Below, piece by piece: positions 1 to 10,836 of a stretch of 64,000 bases of DNA. Positions within the stretch are counted from its first letter, which is position 1. The number at the start of each line of letters is the position of its first letter. The translations under genes and the position numbers were made by a program. This DNA comes from Nymphalis io (taxonomy: Eukaryota > Arthropoda > Insecta > Lepidoptera > Nymphalidae): assembly GCF_905147045.1 (NCBI RefSeq), contig NC_065896.1, positions 5,543,001 to 5,607,000 on the forward strand, in the 5' to 3' direction. Below the pieces are notes generated by a model. That model searched no databases. It saw nothing but the letters and a program-made list of their open reading frames with translations, and was not told where the DNA came from.

Positions 1-540
1 TAAAAGGTATTCTACGATGTCAAGACTTTTGTAATTTGTTCCCTTTTTGTATTTTATTTTGTTATTAGTTGGTCCGGTTTCTGTCACGTTAAAAGTTCTT
101 GCTACATCCTTGTAGGATTTTTCTTGAGATTAGTGGAAATAAAATAAAATAACGAACTCTCTCCATCTTTATTATATGAATATAGATTCAAAAGATAAGT
201 AATAATATTTATACTAAGATATGTAATATATACAAGCATTATCAAACGTTACATATATTAACGTTTCCTTTATTTTTTTATTTTACGTAAATACTGAACA
301 AAAGAATTCCACTTCAAAATAAATAATAATATGTAAAATTATAATGAAATTAGATCAAAATTTAATTTTGTTTTGCAAGAACATGTCGTAGGATAAATAA
401 TAAGGATGACAATTATATAAGTTCTAAGTCCTAGATTTACAAGAAGCACCTTCACAAATTAACATAGAAAACTTTAATATACTTCTTTAATGACTGTAAT
501 AACACAGACGACTTACAAAGAGATGGTGAGCTAGCTTATA
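1..540. other. A+T-rich stretch, no gene seen
   Basis: No long open frame and no recognised repeat. The sequence is A/T-rich with many in-frame stops on both strands. It lies just upstream of a CpG-richer patch. Confidence 0.5.
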
Positions 541-714
541 TTTTCCTTTGCGAGTCGGTTTAAGAGCAGGAGTCTGAGTAAGCCGCCTTTGAGTGAGTGA
601 GCAAACAAGTTAGACGCCGTCGCGAAGTTTTGTGTTACGTCAAGTGAAGCAAGGAACTTAAATTCACGTCACTGACTGTAGTTTTGTTAGAACAGGATTA
701 GGTGCTGCTTTTAT
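541..714 (+). promoter_or_regulatory. possible 5' non-coding exon or promoter-proximal patch
   Basis: This patch is clearly richer in C+G and CpG than its surroundings; a cluster at about 611-622 reads GACGCCGTCGCG. It carries short GAGTGAG repeats and ends at a GTAAGT motif (715-720) that fits the invariant part of a 5' splice site. There is no ATG-started frame of note. Such a patch followed by a donor site is what an untranslated first exon of an insect gene on the plus strand would look like, with the coding exons outside the window. No TATA box or clear downstream exon is visible. The call is inference from composition and one splice-like motif; it could also be ordinary non-coding sequence. 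Confidence 0.25.
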
Positions 715-2795
715 GTAAGTGTGCTGCAAGATGATTTTCCGTTAATATTTTTATTTATATATTATTTATTCCACCCGGGTCACCTCTGTGTATGGGGGCG
801 GAGGGGGGGGGGGTGTTAAAACGTGAAAATGTAGTAAACAAACAAACTCGCTTTCTCGCTTATAATATTAGTAACGATTTACCATTATTATTTTGTATTA
901 TATTACATAGATGATAAAATAGCTAATAGCTTCGTATTATTTAAGTTTCATACGGGATATATAAATGTATAATATGATTAAAAAATGAGGTCTACACACA
1001 TACTGAGTTTCTTGACAGTTCTTATCAGTAGAATCTACATTTCGAAGTTATGGTGGCTTTATATTCAATTCAACTTTATCACAAACGTACTTAAATAAAG
1101 TATATATTGATTTGATTTGTTATTTTTATAATGATCAAATATATTTTATTTGCTTTTCAGACAAAATTTATTCAATCCTAAGTTAACATACTTTTTGAAT
1201 TATAATATTTTCAAAGAGAGATGATTGATTAACCTAAGCGATAAAGTCAATTCCAGTCAGAGCTGTCAAAATACTAACTAATGAGAAAGTGCGATCGTTT
1301 ATTTGTTACACTTTTTACTATTACTTAAACGATCATCATGACATTTTGCATGAACGTTATCAGGGCTACAGAAATTGGCATAGCCGCCCCCCTCGCAAGT
1401 GGGCATAGCCATGGGAGGAAACTAGTACGTTCTAAATTTATCAAAAGAAATCCTTACTACTAATGTAATTTCTGTGTAGTCGCAAATCTACAATAAATCT
1501 GGATTGGAACGAGTAATCAAAATCGTTTCTCTCTTCCACATACATCGTTTTCGGTTGTCATGCGTTACAAGATTAATGTCGCGGTAAACAGCGATGCTAT
1601 CTTGGCCTGCAAATGAAACGCAAACATATCTCTGCTACAAAACCTCGTTCATCTTAAACGTTTTCGCTTTTTCTGCGGCTGCCACAATTTGTACGCAAAT
1701 TTATCATGATTTAGATGTTTCTTGTTTATATCTTTGTTTGTATCTGAAAAGGAGAGTGAAATGTTTTCTTTACAAGAAAGAATATTTAAGGTTCAATCAG
1801 TTGCTCCATAATGAAGATTTATTTGTAATAACGTAAAATATTTATTACATCTTTAAGTATCGCTACCAAAGAATTTCTACTACTATGTACTACTCCAAGC
1901 AACTATAAAACTGATAATTTTTAAATGGTGCTTTTAGTAATTTTTTGGGCACTCATTTGTTTGTTATACTTAAACTGAGATTTTTATGTTTCCTGAAGTG
2001 AATGATTTGATGCAAAATAAAAAAGAGGGTACGATCACTTATGTTGTTATCACTCAATAATCTTCATAGGTATGTTTAGTCTGAACTGTCAAATTTAACA
2101 TATTTAAAAATAGTTTTTCTTAGAAAACACTGTTGAATGCTTCCAATTAAATCGTTTTTTTTTTCGAAATTTGTGGGATTCGACATCAAAATATTGAACA
2201 AGATGAAAGAATAATGAAGAAAATAATTACAAAGACATTTAGGTACGTGTACATAAATGCCCCTAAATATATTTATGCAGACACTTATATATACCTTTAA
2301 ATCTTCATAGTCACAATAATGACATTCGCTATTTGAATTTGATAACAACTAAATAAATTTTTAACTTTATTAAAAATTAATCCATATATGGTTGTAACTA
2401 CAATAGTATTAAACTATGTCGTAGCTCCAATTCTACAACACATTTAGTAATAATTTGTTGAATTTAAACATTGATATTGACGTACAACACAAATTGCAGG
2501 AAAGACAAAAATGATAAGAAATATCATTATGGAAAGTTAACTGGCCATGTCCTGGTTAACCATGGCATGGCTTATTTTCTCTTTGACAAATTGCTTGTAA
2601 GAACAAATAAATCTTGATATCAGGAACAGAATGATGTACGCGAATCGCTTCGTTAGACGAAGAATACAACCACGTATGCTTAAGCTTTTATTTTCAGTGA
2701 CTGAGCACTTTAAGTTTTTTAATACCTTTAACCAGAAAACGTGTTAAAAGCAGTGTTAGTAGAATTTGTAAAATTTCATTTTCTCCGCATCGATA
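715..2795. other. non-coding stretch with a G-run and minor repeats
   Basis: Holds a G-run (794-813), a short segment at about 829-874 resembling the terminus of a widespread lepidopteran interspersed repeat (CTTATAATATTAGTA), and a GC-rich island at 1377-1418 in which GGCATAGCC occurs twice. An open frame at 1594-1836 and an antisense one at 2076-2348 have no recognisable motif and are within chance length. Confidence 0.45.
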
Positions 2796-3335
2796 ATGCA
2801 ACATAATTGGATTCGGCTTATGCACTTATTTTCCATGCAAGGTGGCTCTATACAATTTTCTTACAGAAATGTTGACTTTATGTTCCCAACTATCCTTATA
2901 TTAAACAAGGATTTATGTCGCTTTATGTTTGCTAAGCAAAATGGCAAATATGATATGAAAAAAATCAATACTCGAGGTAAAGGCAATGTATTTATATTAG
3001 CAAACAATTCGTTGGATATTATTATAAAAATACCCTCTAAAAATCTTTGGACTCTTTTAGACAACGAATTAATTTGCATAATAATGGCTCTCAAGCTGGC
3101 TTTAAACACAGATGTCCGCGTCAAAAGAAGGTGGACTCTTTTGGCTTATACTCGTACATATGGTTTAGACAGTATTTTCTGTGCTAGCAATTCAGGTAGA
3201 ATTTCTTATCAAGGTTTACTTAACTGTATCAAAGAATGGTCTTTTGATACTATCGACGTTTGTCCTGTTATTGAGTCCTGTGAAATTAGTTGTTATGATT
3301 GGAAAATATATCAAGAACTGACACTAGTTTTGTAG
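2796..3335 (+). CDS. candidate single-exon ORF, 179 aa, unknown function
   Basis: This is by far the longest open frame in the window. It starts at ATG 2796, 24 bases after an in-frame TAA, and ends at TAG 3333-3335. At this base composition stops should fall about every 14 codons, so by rough estimate a frame this long is expected well under once per window. The product is not one I recognise. It has no signal peptide and no clear membrane span; residues 91-103 are hydrophobic but short. There is a basic patch (VKRRW, about 109-113), five tryptophans and seven cysteines, four of them after residue 140, without a zinc-finger spacing. A splice-acceptor-like tract (TTTTCTTACAG, about 2856-2866) lies inside the frame, so the real coding part may be an exon starting there. 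No poly-A signal is obvious just downstream. It could be an orphan gene, an exon, or a captured or transposon-derived fragment. Confidence 0.35.
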   Translation: MQHNWIRLMHLFSMQGGSIQFSYRNVDFMFPTILILNKDLCRFMFAKQNGKYDMKKINTRGKGNVFILANNSLDIIIKIPSKNLWTLLDNELICIIMALKLALNTDVRVKRRWTLLAYTRTYGLDSIFCASNSGRISYQGLLNCIKEWSFDTIDVCPVIESCEISCYDWKIYQELTLVL

Positions 3336-4480
3336 CCATGCAGAGAGGTCTTATTGTGTTGCGCTACAGATACTATACATACCTTGCCTCATATTTCGTG
3401 TGAGGAAAATAAGGTTGAGATTTAGCTAACTAGTGAATGAAAAGCTAATTTTGCAAAAAAATACGTATATATGTATTTTTATAATAATATTATAACATTT
3501 TTGAGTAAAAAAGCGTTCATACTGAATTGTATAATTTACAAAAACATAAATATTTCTAAAAAATTTTAGTTCTATTTATTTACGGTCTCTTTAATAGGAT
3601 TAATCGTAAAGAGAATGTTTTTTTTATCTCACTCAAAAGTATCTTATCCAAATAGCGATTAGAAAACACGGCTTTATTTTTTCAGTATTATTTATTTTAT
3701 TTGTTAAGTGGATTAGCAGAGCTGATATAAGTACCGTGGTCGTACCTAAATGGGGAAAAATCCCACATATACCAAGCGACAACCACAATACTGCTTGAAA
3801 TAAAGGTGGCTCGTGAATTATAGTTTTAAAAAATCAAATATAATCATTTTAGTTTGGACGATTAAACTTGATACCGGAACAATGTGAAAACGCTTGAGGA
3901 AAGCCGTTATAGAATTATTACGTCATGGAAATTTGTGTTGAATTGTTCAGTTGAACGTTTAAAGTCATCAACTTTGTATAAAGGGTTCCAAGTTAAGGCT
4001 ATTTAATCTGAGTGTGAGAAAAGTAATATCTTATATTCTTACTCTAATAATAATATAACAGTTATATATGAATGTAAATATTAAAAAACTTACCGCTATA
4101 CCCCGTTTCTGCCTGAGCACCTGTATTCTATAATAAATAACAAAAAACGAACAAGGGAGTTTCGGTGATTTTGGAGAATGTCTAACAAACTTCATTTAAT
4201 TTTTGGAAGATATTCTTCTTAAGAAGTCGGGAATCGATCGTCTTGATTTGAAAATCTCACTTATGTAGCTGATAGTACACTATAAGCCTGTTATAAAATT
4301 CTGGAAATAAATGGTTTTTTTAAATTTCTTTAACAAACCAGGCACGCCATCTTATACTATCTTATATCTTATCTTTTAGTATGAGGTTAAGTGGTATCGA
4401 CTTTATTGGAAAAGTCAAACATAAATTTTATAAATCAGTTTCACTTCTTGAAGCTAAATATATATGTAAATATGAAGAAG
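3336..4480. other. non-coding stretch, nothing recognised
   Basis: A/T-rich sequence after the 179-codon ORF. I see no repeat family member, no long frame and no structured element here. Confidence 0.45.
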
Positions 4481-4532
4481 TATATAATATATATTATATA
4501 CTATATATATAATATATATTATATATGTGTGT
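4481..4532. repeat. TA-rich self-complementary tract with short TG run
   Basis: Imperfect alternating TA sequence in which the unit TATAATATATATTATATA recurs, closing in a GTGTGTG run. It can fold back on itself. Likely a decayed microsatellite. Confidence 0.6.
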
Positions 4533-4709
4533 GTAAAAATGAAAAAGACATGAAAGAATCATTTTTCTAAGCAATATCATTAGGAGTGTTAATGTCTATG
4601 AGTACTTGTGATTACTTTATGATCAGTGAATTATAAATTGAGGAAAACTAACAAATAGTTGGTTCACTTCCTACCCTGATAAATCATGAACTACATAATT
4701 AGGGAAATA

Positions 4710-4984
4710 GCCGAACTGGCCCAGAGGCCGGAACGCATGAATCATAACCGTTGCGGGTTCAAGCCTGGCGAAGCATTACTGAGTATAAGTATTTCATGCG
4801 CTTAATTTATAATTAGGATTCATCGATTTTCGGTGAAAGAAAACAGCGTGAGGAAACCTGCGTGTGTCGGATGAAATTACACGTGTATCTCGCATTTGAG
4901 CAGCGTGGTGGATGAACTCTAAACTTTCTCCTCAAGACGAGATACCTTTGCTCAGCAGTGGGACATTCAGCATGCTGTTATATT
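4710..4984 (+). mobile_element. SINE-B, near full length, diverged
   Basis: tRNA-derived SINE read head to tail. The head starts GCCGAACTGGCCCAGAGG, and the B-box GGTTCAAGCC lies at 4756-4765. The body has the shared segments GAGGAAACCTGCGTGTGT and GAGCAGCGTGGTGGA, and the tail reads CTCAGCAGTGGGACATTCAG followed by a TGTTATATTAC remnant of the tandem tail. Divergence from the younger copies near 55 and 61 kb is substantial, so this is an old insertion. Two open frames here (from 4912 and 4958) are by-products of the element. Confidence 0.85.
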
Positions 4985-6081
4985 ACTTTATACTTTTATT
5001 TGCAAATATTGGGTATAAAATACGCTACTGCTTGTGCTTATATTTATTCTATTTCATTCAACCATTACAGTGGAACAAAACGGCACGAGGCAATTTCGCT
5101 TGGCAATAGAATTAGTTCGTGTGGTAGACAAGACTGCTCAGTGCTCAGGGCGGAAACAATACCAACGTTAAATGGAATACAATACGAGAACCTCTTTATT
5201 GTATTCAGATTTCTATAGATTTTAAAGAATTTATTTGAATTCCTTTACGTTATCCTTTTCTCCTCTTTAGAAACCAATTTCCGAAATTTCTTTCACATCA
5301 GACGGCTACGTTAAAAGAAAAACCTTTTGTGTAAAGTGACACTCAAGGACAACGCGATTCTATTTTGCGAGGTAGCCTGTCTGTCTGAGGTCTGTACTAT
5401 TAGATTCTGCCACCGCCGGTAGTTCAATTTAAACTGGTAATCGAGTTAGGTAAAAATGTCGAGTATAATAGAAGAAAATTTTCTCTAAAATTCTCTTGAA
5501 ATGAGAACATGCACTTTCTCTAAATGTAAGTTTTTTTTTCAAATAAAATCAACTAAAATCTATCGTTTCTTTATTAGTTGTATGTTAAAACAAGATATGG
5601 GTTTTATTATTATTTTATTATATATCAAAAAAAGGTGACATAACGAATTTTTTGAAGTAAATACTTGACTAAGTGATGGCGAAGGACACGTCACGAGCTA
5701 GCCATTAAGTTTAAAGGCTCCGTTCTCTTTGTTGTTAATGTAATTTCTCGCAAACTTCACCCTAATTCACTGAGGGACACAATACTTACGTTGGACTGGG
5801 AAAATGAGAGGAGCGTCAACAGCACCTATTGAAATGGCTATGAACGTAATTTTCACTATCTAGTTAAACATTAGCTACTGTTTAAAACAGAAGTTTATTA
5901 TTTTAAAATGTTTAAATATCAAGGTAATTTAGCTGTGTAGTATATAGTTATACTATAGTTTATTATATCTATTTATACAATAATTATGGAGATACATACT
6001 TGTATTTATAAATTAATGGTTATTTTTGTTCATAACCAAGTTGTTATGTCTGTAGTGCAAATAATTATTCAGGGTCACAAT
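4985..6081. other. non-coding stretch holding one repeat-E copy
   Basis: Apart from the repeat-E copy at 5353-5453, the sequence is A/T-rich with no recognised element and no convincing frame. Confidence 0.45.
5353..5453 (+). repeat. unclassified repeat E, copy 1
   Basis: Shares with 7655-7760 the core GCCGGTAGTTCAATTT, an upstream CCTGTCTG plus GAGG segment and a downstream GTAAAA. The two copies lie in the same orientation about 2.3 kb apart. I do not recognise the family; a diverged SINE or LINE untranslated segment is possible. Confidence 0.5.
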
Positions 6082-6138
6082 GTAGTGAATAGACGGTACC
6101 TACCCAGGCGGGCTTGGACAAAACCTTACCACCAAGTG
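6082..6138 (-). mobile_element. SINE-A fragment (head only)
   Basis: Only the 5' head remains. On the plus strand it reads GGTACCTACCCAGGCGGGCT and then ACCTTACCACCAAGT, matching the terminal 45-55 bases of the fuller copies at 35555-35827 and 60139-60397. Confidence 0.65.
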
Positions 6139-7654
6139 CTATAGTAATAAGATTTACAAATTGCTATATTTGAAAAAAAATATATATTCTCGAAATTGCG
6201 AATCGCAGCTGCATACTAACACAGTCACACTAAATATAAAACGTCAAGTTTTCAGAATTGTGCTCAATATATTTTTATAGTACGTCATCTCTTACACGTG
6301 GCAAGAAAAATAAGTAATCAGATTGAAATGTTTTGTCGCAATATCTCCAAAACTTTGGTCTAAAGAATTGTTAGTATTTGATTACTGTTTTCAACTTATT
6401 CGTATACCGAGCTCTTTGAAAAGCGCTTTTTGGTAACAATTTAGTTATTTGGTAGTATAGAAGGTGGATTACCAGGGTGGCGGCGAAAATGACGATACGT
6501 TATATAACAAAACACTTGTAATGCTCGTTACAACGGTTACAATACCAATGCCCGATATATTTAAACTGGCGGTATTTATACAAAAACATCTTGACCTAAT
6601 TTAATACTAAATTTACAAACTTAAAAGATAATATTAAACATTGCTTATCTTAATTATTCTAATGATTATTTACGGACAACTATTATTTAATAATACAGGA
6701 TTATGTAACATTAAATATTAAAGATTAATATATTACACCGGAAGTTGATAAGCAGCAGATAACCTAGCCAGATCAGTAAAATAAGATTCTAGTAGCTTAA
6801 TCCTTACATTATACATAATAAAACAAAATTATAATAGCATTGATTAATCGACATAATTTGAGAAAATATAAATAAACAATAAGCACTATTTATTAATTGC
6901 GCCGGAAGCTGACAAGCAGAAGGCGCCATTAATAAATAGAATAATATATAATAAAATGTTCCAAGTATAAACAAATATGAATCAACTATTTATTTGATTA
7001 AGAAATTACTAATTAAATTGTTAAACAGAAGTTTTAATCTATACTTATAAATAATCATCAAGATGTACCCGAACTAGCCGTATATGCAGGACCGGAAGTA
7101 TTAATTGATAACAGTAGTTTGACGTCAAACATTCCTGCGTATTCATTAAGATAAACCTTTGACCTTTTGCTAGCTAACGCTGTTTGTTGAAGGATTTCTA
7201 TTGTTTGATACGAGAAGAGTTAATAATTTGAATTTATGAAGGCCGTTCGTTACTCTTAATAATGGATTATAACTTAAGGTTTCAATTTGTACGTAGAGTT
7301 CGTTGTTATAAGCTGAGATGTGGACAAAGGAATGTAAACCAAAGATTGCGATCCACATTTTGTTATCTTGCTATTCATAATGAAAATAAACTAGCTACTT
7401 CTTCCAACATAGATATAGCTAAAATTGAGGTTATAGTAAGATATTAAATAAAATCATACAATTATTTAATTTAACATATCATATCTTATTTGAATTATAA
7501 GACAAAATACTAGTCTGTTTGTGAATGACTAAATAAATAAGATCAATAATCACGTGAATATCATACATAGCTTTACAAAATAGTTATTAAAAATCACAAA
7601 AATCACGTTCCGAAAAAGGTCCCTTTTATCCGGAAATCCGAGCGAACACTAAAG
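6139..7654. other. non-coding stretch with a hairpin and recurring CCGGAAG motif
   Basis: No gene seen. The motif CCGGAAGYTGAYAAGCAG occurs at 6738 and 6902, with a partial match (CCGGAAG) at 7092. The second sits in the loop of the hairpin at 6886-6939. Two overlapping short frames near 7170-7447 lie on opposite strands and have no recognisable content. Confidence 0.45.
6886..6939. repeat. inverted repeat, 18-bp arms, 18-base loop
   Basis: The left arm (6886-6903) and right arm (6922-6939) pair at 17 of 18 positions; each arm ends in GCGCC next to the loop. The loop is GGAAGCTGACAAGCAGAA. The GC clamp beside the loop is unusual for this A/T-rich area. Confidence 0.85.
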
Positions 7655-7760
7655 GGCGATACGTATTCATTTTGACGCGCTACCTGCGTCCTGTCTGCCA
7701 GAGGCTTGTTCCATTAGCGCTGCCGGTAGTTCAATTTCAAGTAGTGTACGTTATGTAAAA
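7655..7760 (+). repeat. unclassified repeat E, copy 2
   Basis: Partner of the copy at 5353-5453. The shared core is GCCGGTAGTTCAATTT, preceded by CCTGTCTGCCAGAGG. Both copies are old, with many substitutions and small gaps. Confidence 0.5.
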
Positions 7761-7934
7761 GGACAACGAAATATTCGAACCACATTGGATAGAGTTTTTG
7801 TGTTGTTGTTTATTCGAGGTAACTCTTAAAATATTTTAACATTCATTTTTTAAGTTAAACTTTTATGAGCGCGTTGAGAACAAATTTCAACATTGAATTT
7901 ATTTGCAAGGGTTTCTTGTAACATTACAAAAACT

Positions 7935-8082
7935 AACGGCCTTATTTAAAAACGTTGTTTAGCGGGTGATTAGTTAAATAATGCTTTGTCTTCTTCTTTT
8001 GAATGTCAAATCAATAATGACAAAAAGTGCGAAATTGATGTTTAACTAAACAAGTCGCTAAGCAACATTAATAATGCTGTAA
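7935..8082 (+). mobile_element. MITE-like family C, copy 1
   Basis: About 148 bp with imperfect terminal inverted repeats: it begins AACGGCCTTATTT and ends GCTAAGCAACATTAATAATG, and the two ends are rough reverse complements around GTTTAGC/GCTAAGC. The interior carries GAATGTCAAATCAATAATG and GTTTAACTAAACA, shared with the copies near 31.5 and 33.6 kb. It has no coding capacity. A non-autonomous DNA transposon is the likeliest reading; the transposase family is not known to me. Confidence 0.55.
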
Positions 8083-9011
8083 ATATTTCTGTGATTTCTT
8101 TTATGTAATCATTTTAGTTTAGATCGTTTCAAACATAAAACGTTGATAACTTTAATTTTATTACGATGCTTTCATATAAATATTATGCTTAGTTGACAAT
8201 ATGGCAGGTGTTATTCTGTATTAAAAGTGAAAAAATTAACTTGAAGTAAAAGTACTTAACATTCTCTCACAGTTACGATTTTCAGGAAGCACTTTACAGG
8301 TAGCTGCAAGTTATGAGTAGGCTATTAATGCGAGGTGCACTCGCGCGAACTGAATTTCAATGTAATCGTTACTATTATTAGATTTTCTATAGAACAAGAA
8401 TAATACCTGAGACAAATGTTTGCTTAAAATAGTTCAATAATAACTGATTTTAAATGTTATTGAAAGTTTTTTAAATATTATTTAACATAAAAGATGGAAA
8501 ATAGAAAGAGAAAAATTTTGTAGTCCTCTATTAGAAATACTAATATATAAATGTAAAAAAGCTTAACTTCATAAAAGCGATCTCTTTTTAAAAACAAATT
8601 TTTTATTCAATTGCAAATTTTGACCTATTACATACAGGCGAATATAGGAGATAAATCTGAAATTCGTAGAAAAAATCTTAACGAGCCGTTCCATATGATA
8701 TGACGCATGGCTTTCGAAAACATTTATTTATTTAAAATCATCAATCATTTCCAAATGATTTACTTATAAGAGTAAATTTATTTTTCGAATATACACGAAA
8801 CTATAATAGATAATTCATTATAAAAAAGTGTCAAAAACTGAGTTTGAAGAGGCTGTCAATCACTTACGAAATTTAATTAAAATTATTACAAAATAAAAAA
8901 ACGTAAAACGCTTAATAGTTTCCGTTTATAGCTATTCTGTGATACGGTTGTGATATGTTAGAAAGTGATGTGCAATATTGGCTGCAATAGTTATAGCATT
9001 TAAAACATACA
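8083..9011. other. non-coding stretch, nothing recognised
   Basis: A/T-rich, with dense stops in all frames and no family member that I can identify. Confidence 0.45.
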
Positions 9012-9080
9012 AGCATCAAAATAGTATATCACCGAAAGGCGGTTTACATCATTTCACAATTGAGATACCAAGTTACGCTT
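9012..9080 (+). repeat. unclassified repeat D, copy 1
   Basis: Shares GCATCAAAATAGYRTATCA, GGTT and GAGATACNAAG with 19203-19266. A 20-base core recurs in reverse at 48509-48531. Probably remnants of one old interspersed element. Confidence 0.5.
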
Positions 9081-9604
9081 AACACTGTTGGTCTAAGTTT
9101 TGAACAAAGTGAGCTAGTAAAGACTTATTTGTGTCCCACATATCGCATTATCGGGGCTTTGACCACAGCTGTGTGTTTGCACTTAGTGTATGTACAATGA
9201 TAGCAAATAGCTGGATGTGGGATACCACTGTGTATTTTGTAATTATGTTTTTTTTTTAATCCAAATATTGCAGCCATATAAATATTTTAAAAAAGAAAAC
9301 CCTTTAAATATTATTGATAAATTTGAAATACATATAGGAAGATGGCAGTTAATGTAAATATATAAAAAGTTTTAACTTGAACAAAGTTATATTTCTAATT
9401 TCAACTATAACACGGTTGAGCTTAAAGACCCCGAAATTTCCGCTTCAGACCTTTACCATTTATTTAAAATGGCAAATGTATCGAGTTTATTCGTACAAAG
9501 AAATTCAACGAAAACAAAGTCGAAGAATACATTTTGATGTTATTTTCATTAATACCGATGGTGTGTAATGGTGAAGATGATGTTTTTTTTATTTTATGTT
9601 TTTG
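9081..9604. other. non-coding stretch
   Basis: Contains a loosely spaced inverted pair, TCCCACAT (near 9135) and ATGTGGGA (near 9215). Otherwise there is nothing recognisable; a short frame at 9377-9568 has no motif. Confidence 0.4.
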
Positions 9605-9836
9605 AATAGGAAGGCGGACGAGCATATGGGCCACCTGATGGTAAGTGGTCACCAACGCCCATAGACATTGGCATTGTAAGAAATGTTTACTTACATCACC
9701 AATGCGCTACCAATCTTGGGAACTAAGATGTAACCGGAAACAACAATACCAAGTACTGCTGTTTTGCGGTAGAATATCTGATGAGTTGGTGGTACCTAAC
9801 CAGACGCACTTGCACAAAGCTCTACCACCAGTAAAG
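9605..9836 (-). mobile_element. SINE-A copy with internal deletion
   Basis: Reads antisense on the plus strand: GGAAGGCGGACGAGCATATG, then the CCTGATGGTAAGTGGTCACC block, ending in CTCTACCACCAGTAA. The segment of about 45 bp holding GCCTGTAATTACACTGG in other copies is missing. The T-rich run just to the left is the poly-A tail on the minus strand. The open frame at 9645-9854 lies antisense in this element and is not a gene. Confidence 0.85.
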
Positions 9837-10529
9837 GACTGCTCGTGTACATAGAAAGACTACGTATTGGAAAGTTCAGAGAAAGACAGACTACTCCGAT
9901 TTAACAGTCAAGTAAAATGATGACTTAAAAAAAGTCCTGTCGAGTCCATCGATGCGGATGGAGAACCGGAAGCTCGAACGCGAGTTAATAACAGCAGTGG
10001 ACTGTGTCTGGCTAAATAATTATGGTAATGATGTTTTTCGATTTCTTTGATCTATTCCGTTAAAATAGCTCGTCTATAAAGAACGCATGGGTTGAAAGTA
10101 AAGAAATAAGTTTATTTCCCAACTTAAGTTTTACATCCAAGTTTCGTATCGCAGTGAAGCTGCCGTTGGCCTAATCATTATCTATTTTATTTACGGTTTT
10201 GTCTTCTACTTTAGGCGAGTTAAGTAAGGGAAAGACGACTAATGTGTTATATTCTACCTGCATTAAATTTATTGGTTTTAAATATCGATCTAAGACGAAT
10301 AATTCAAAATGGTAATAGTTTATAAAGAAAAAAGTTATTAAATAAAATAACAAACGTTTGCTTGTATTCCTAAAAAGTGTCTTTTTATAAGTGCTAAGTT
10401 ATAACACAATTTGATATAATGTATTTTTGGGTTTATCAATACTAATAATAAAATGTTAATAATGATATAAAAGGTCAAAATTTTCGGCAATATTGCTGAT
10501 GCGTATTTTAAGTTTTTTTTATGGTTTAT
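9837..10529. other. non-coding stretch between two SINE-A copies
   Basis: No recognised feature. A somewhat GC-richer segment at about 9940-10010 has no match elsewhere in the window. Confidence 0.4.
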
Positions 10530-10836
10530 GTAGGCGGACGAGCATATGGGCCACCTGATGGTAAGTGGTCACCAAGGCCCATAGACATTGGCATTATAAG
10601 AAACGTTAACCATCGTTTTCATCATCAATGTGCCACCAACATTGGGAATCAAGATGTTGTCCCTTGTAATTTTTAATTTTTATTAATAATTTTTACAATT
10701 GCCTGTAATTTCACTGGCTCACTCATCCTTCAAACCGGAACACAACAACATCAATTACTGCTGTTTTACGGTAGAATATCTGATGAATGGGTGGTACCTA
10801 CCCAGACGAGTTTGCAAAACGTCCTACCACAAGTAA
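10530..10836 (-). mobile_element. SINE-A, near full length
   Basis: Contains all family blocks in order, from GTAGGCGGACGAGCATATGG to CCTACCACAAGTAAAA. A T/A-rich insertion of about 30 bp lies near 10668-10695, before TTGCCTGTAATTTCACTGG. The T-run at 10512-10520 is the poly-A tail on the minus strand. Confidence 0.88.
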
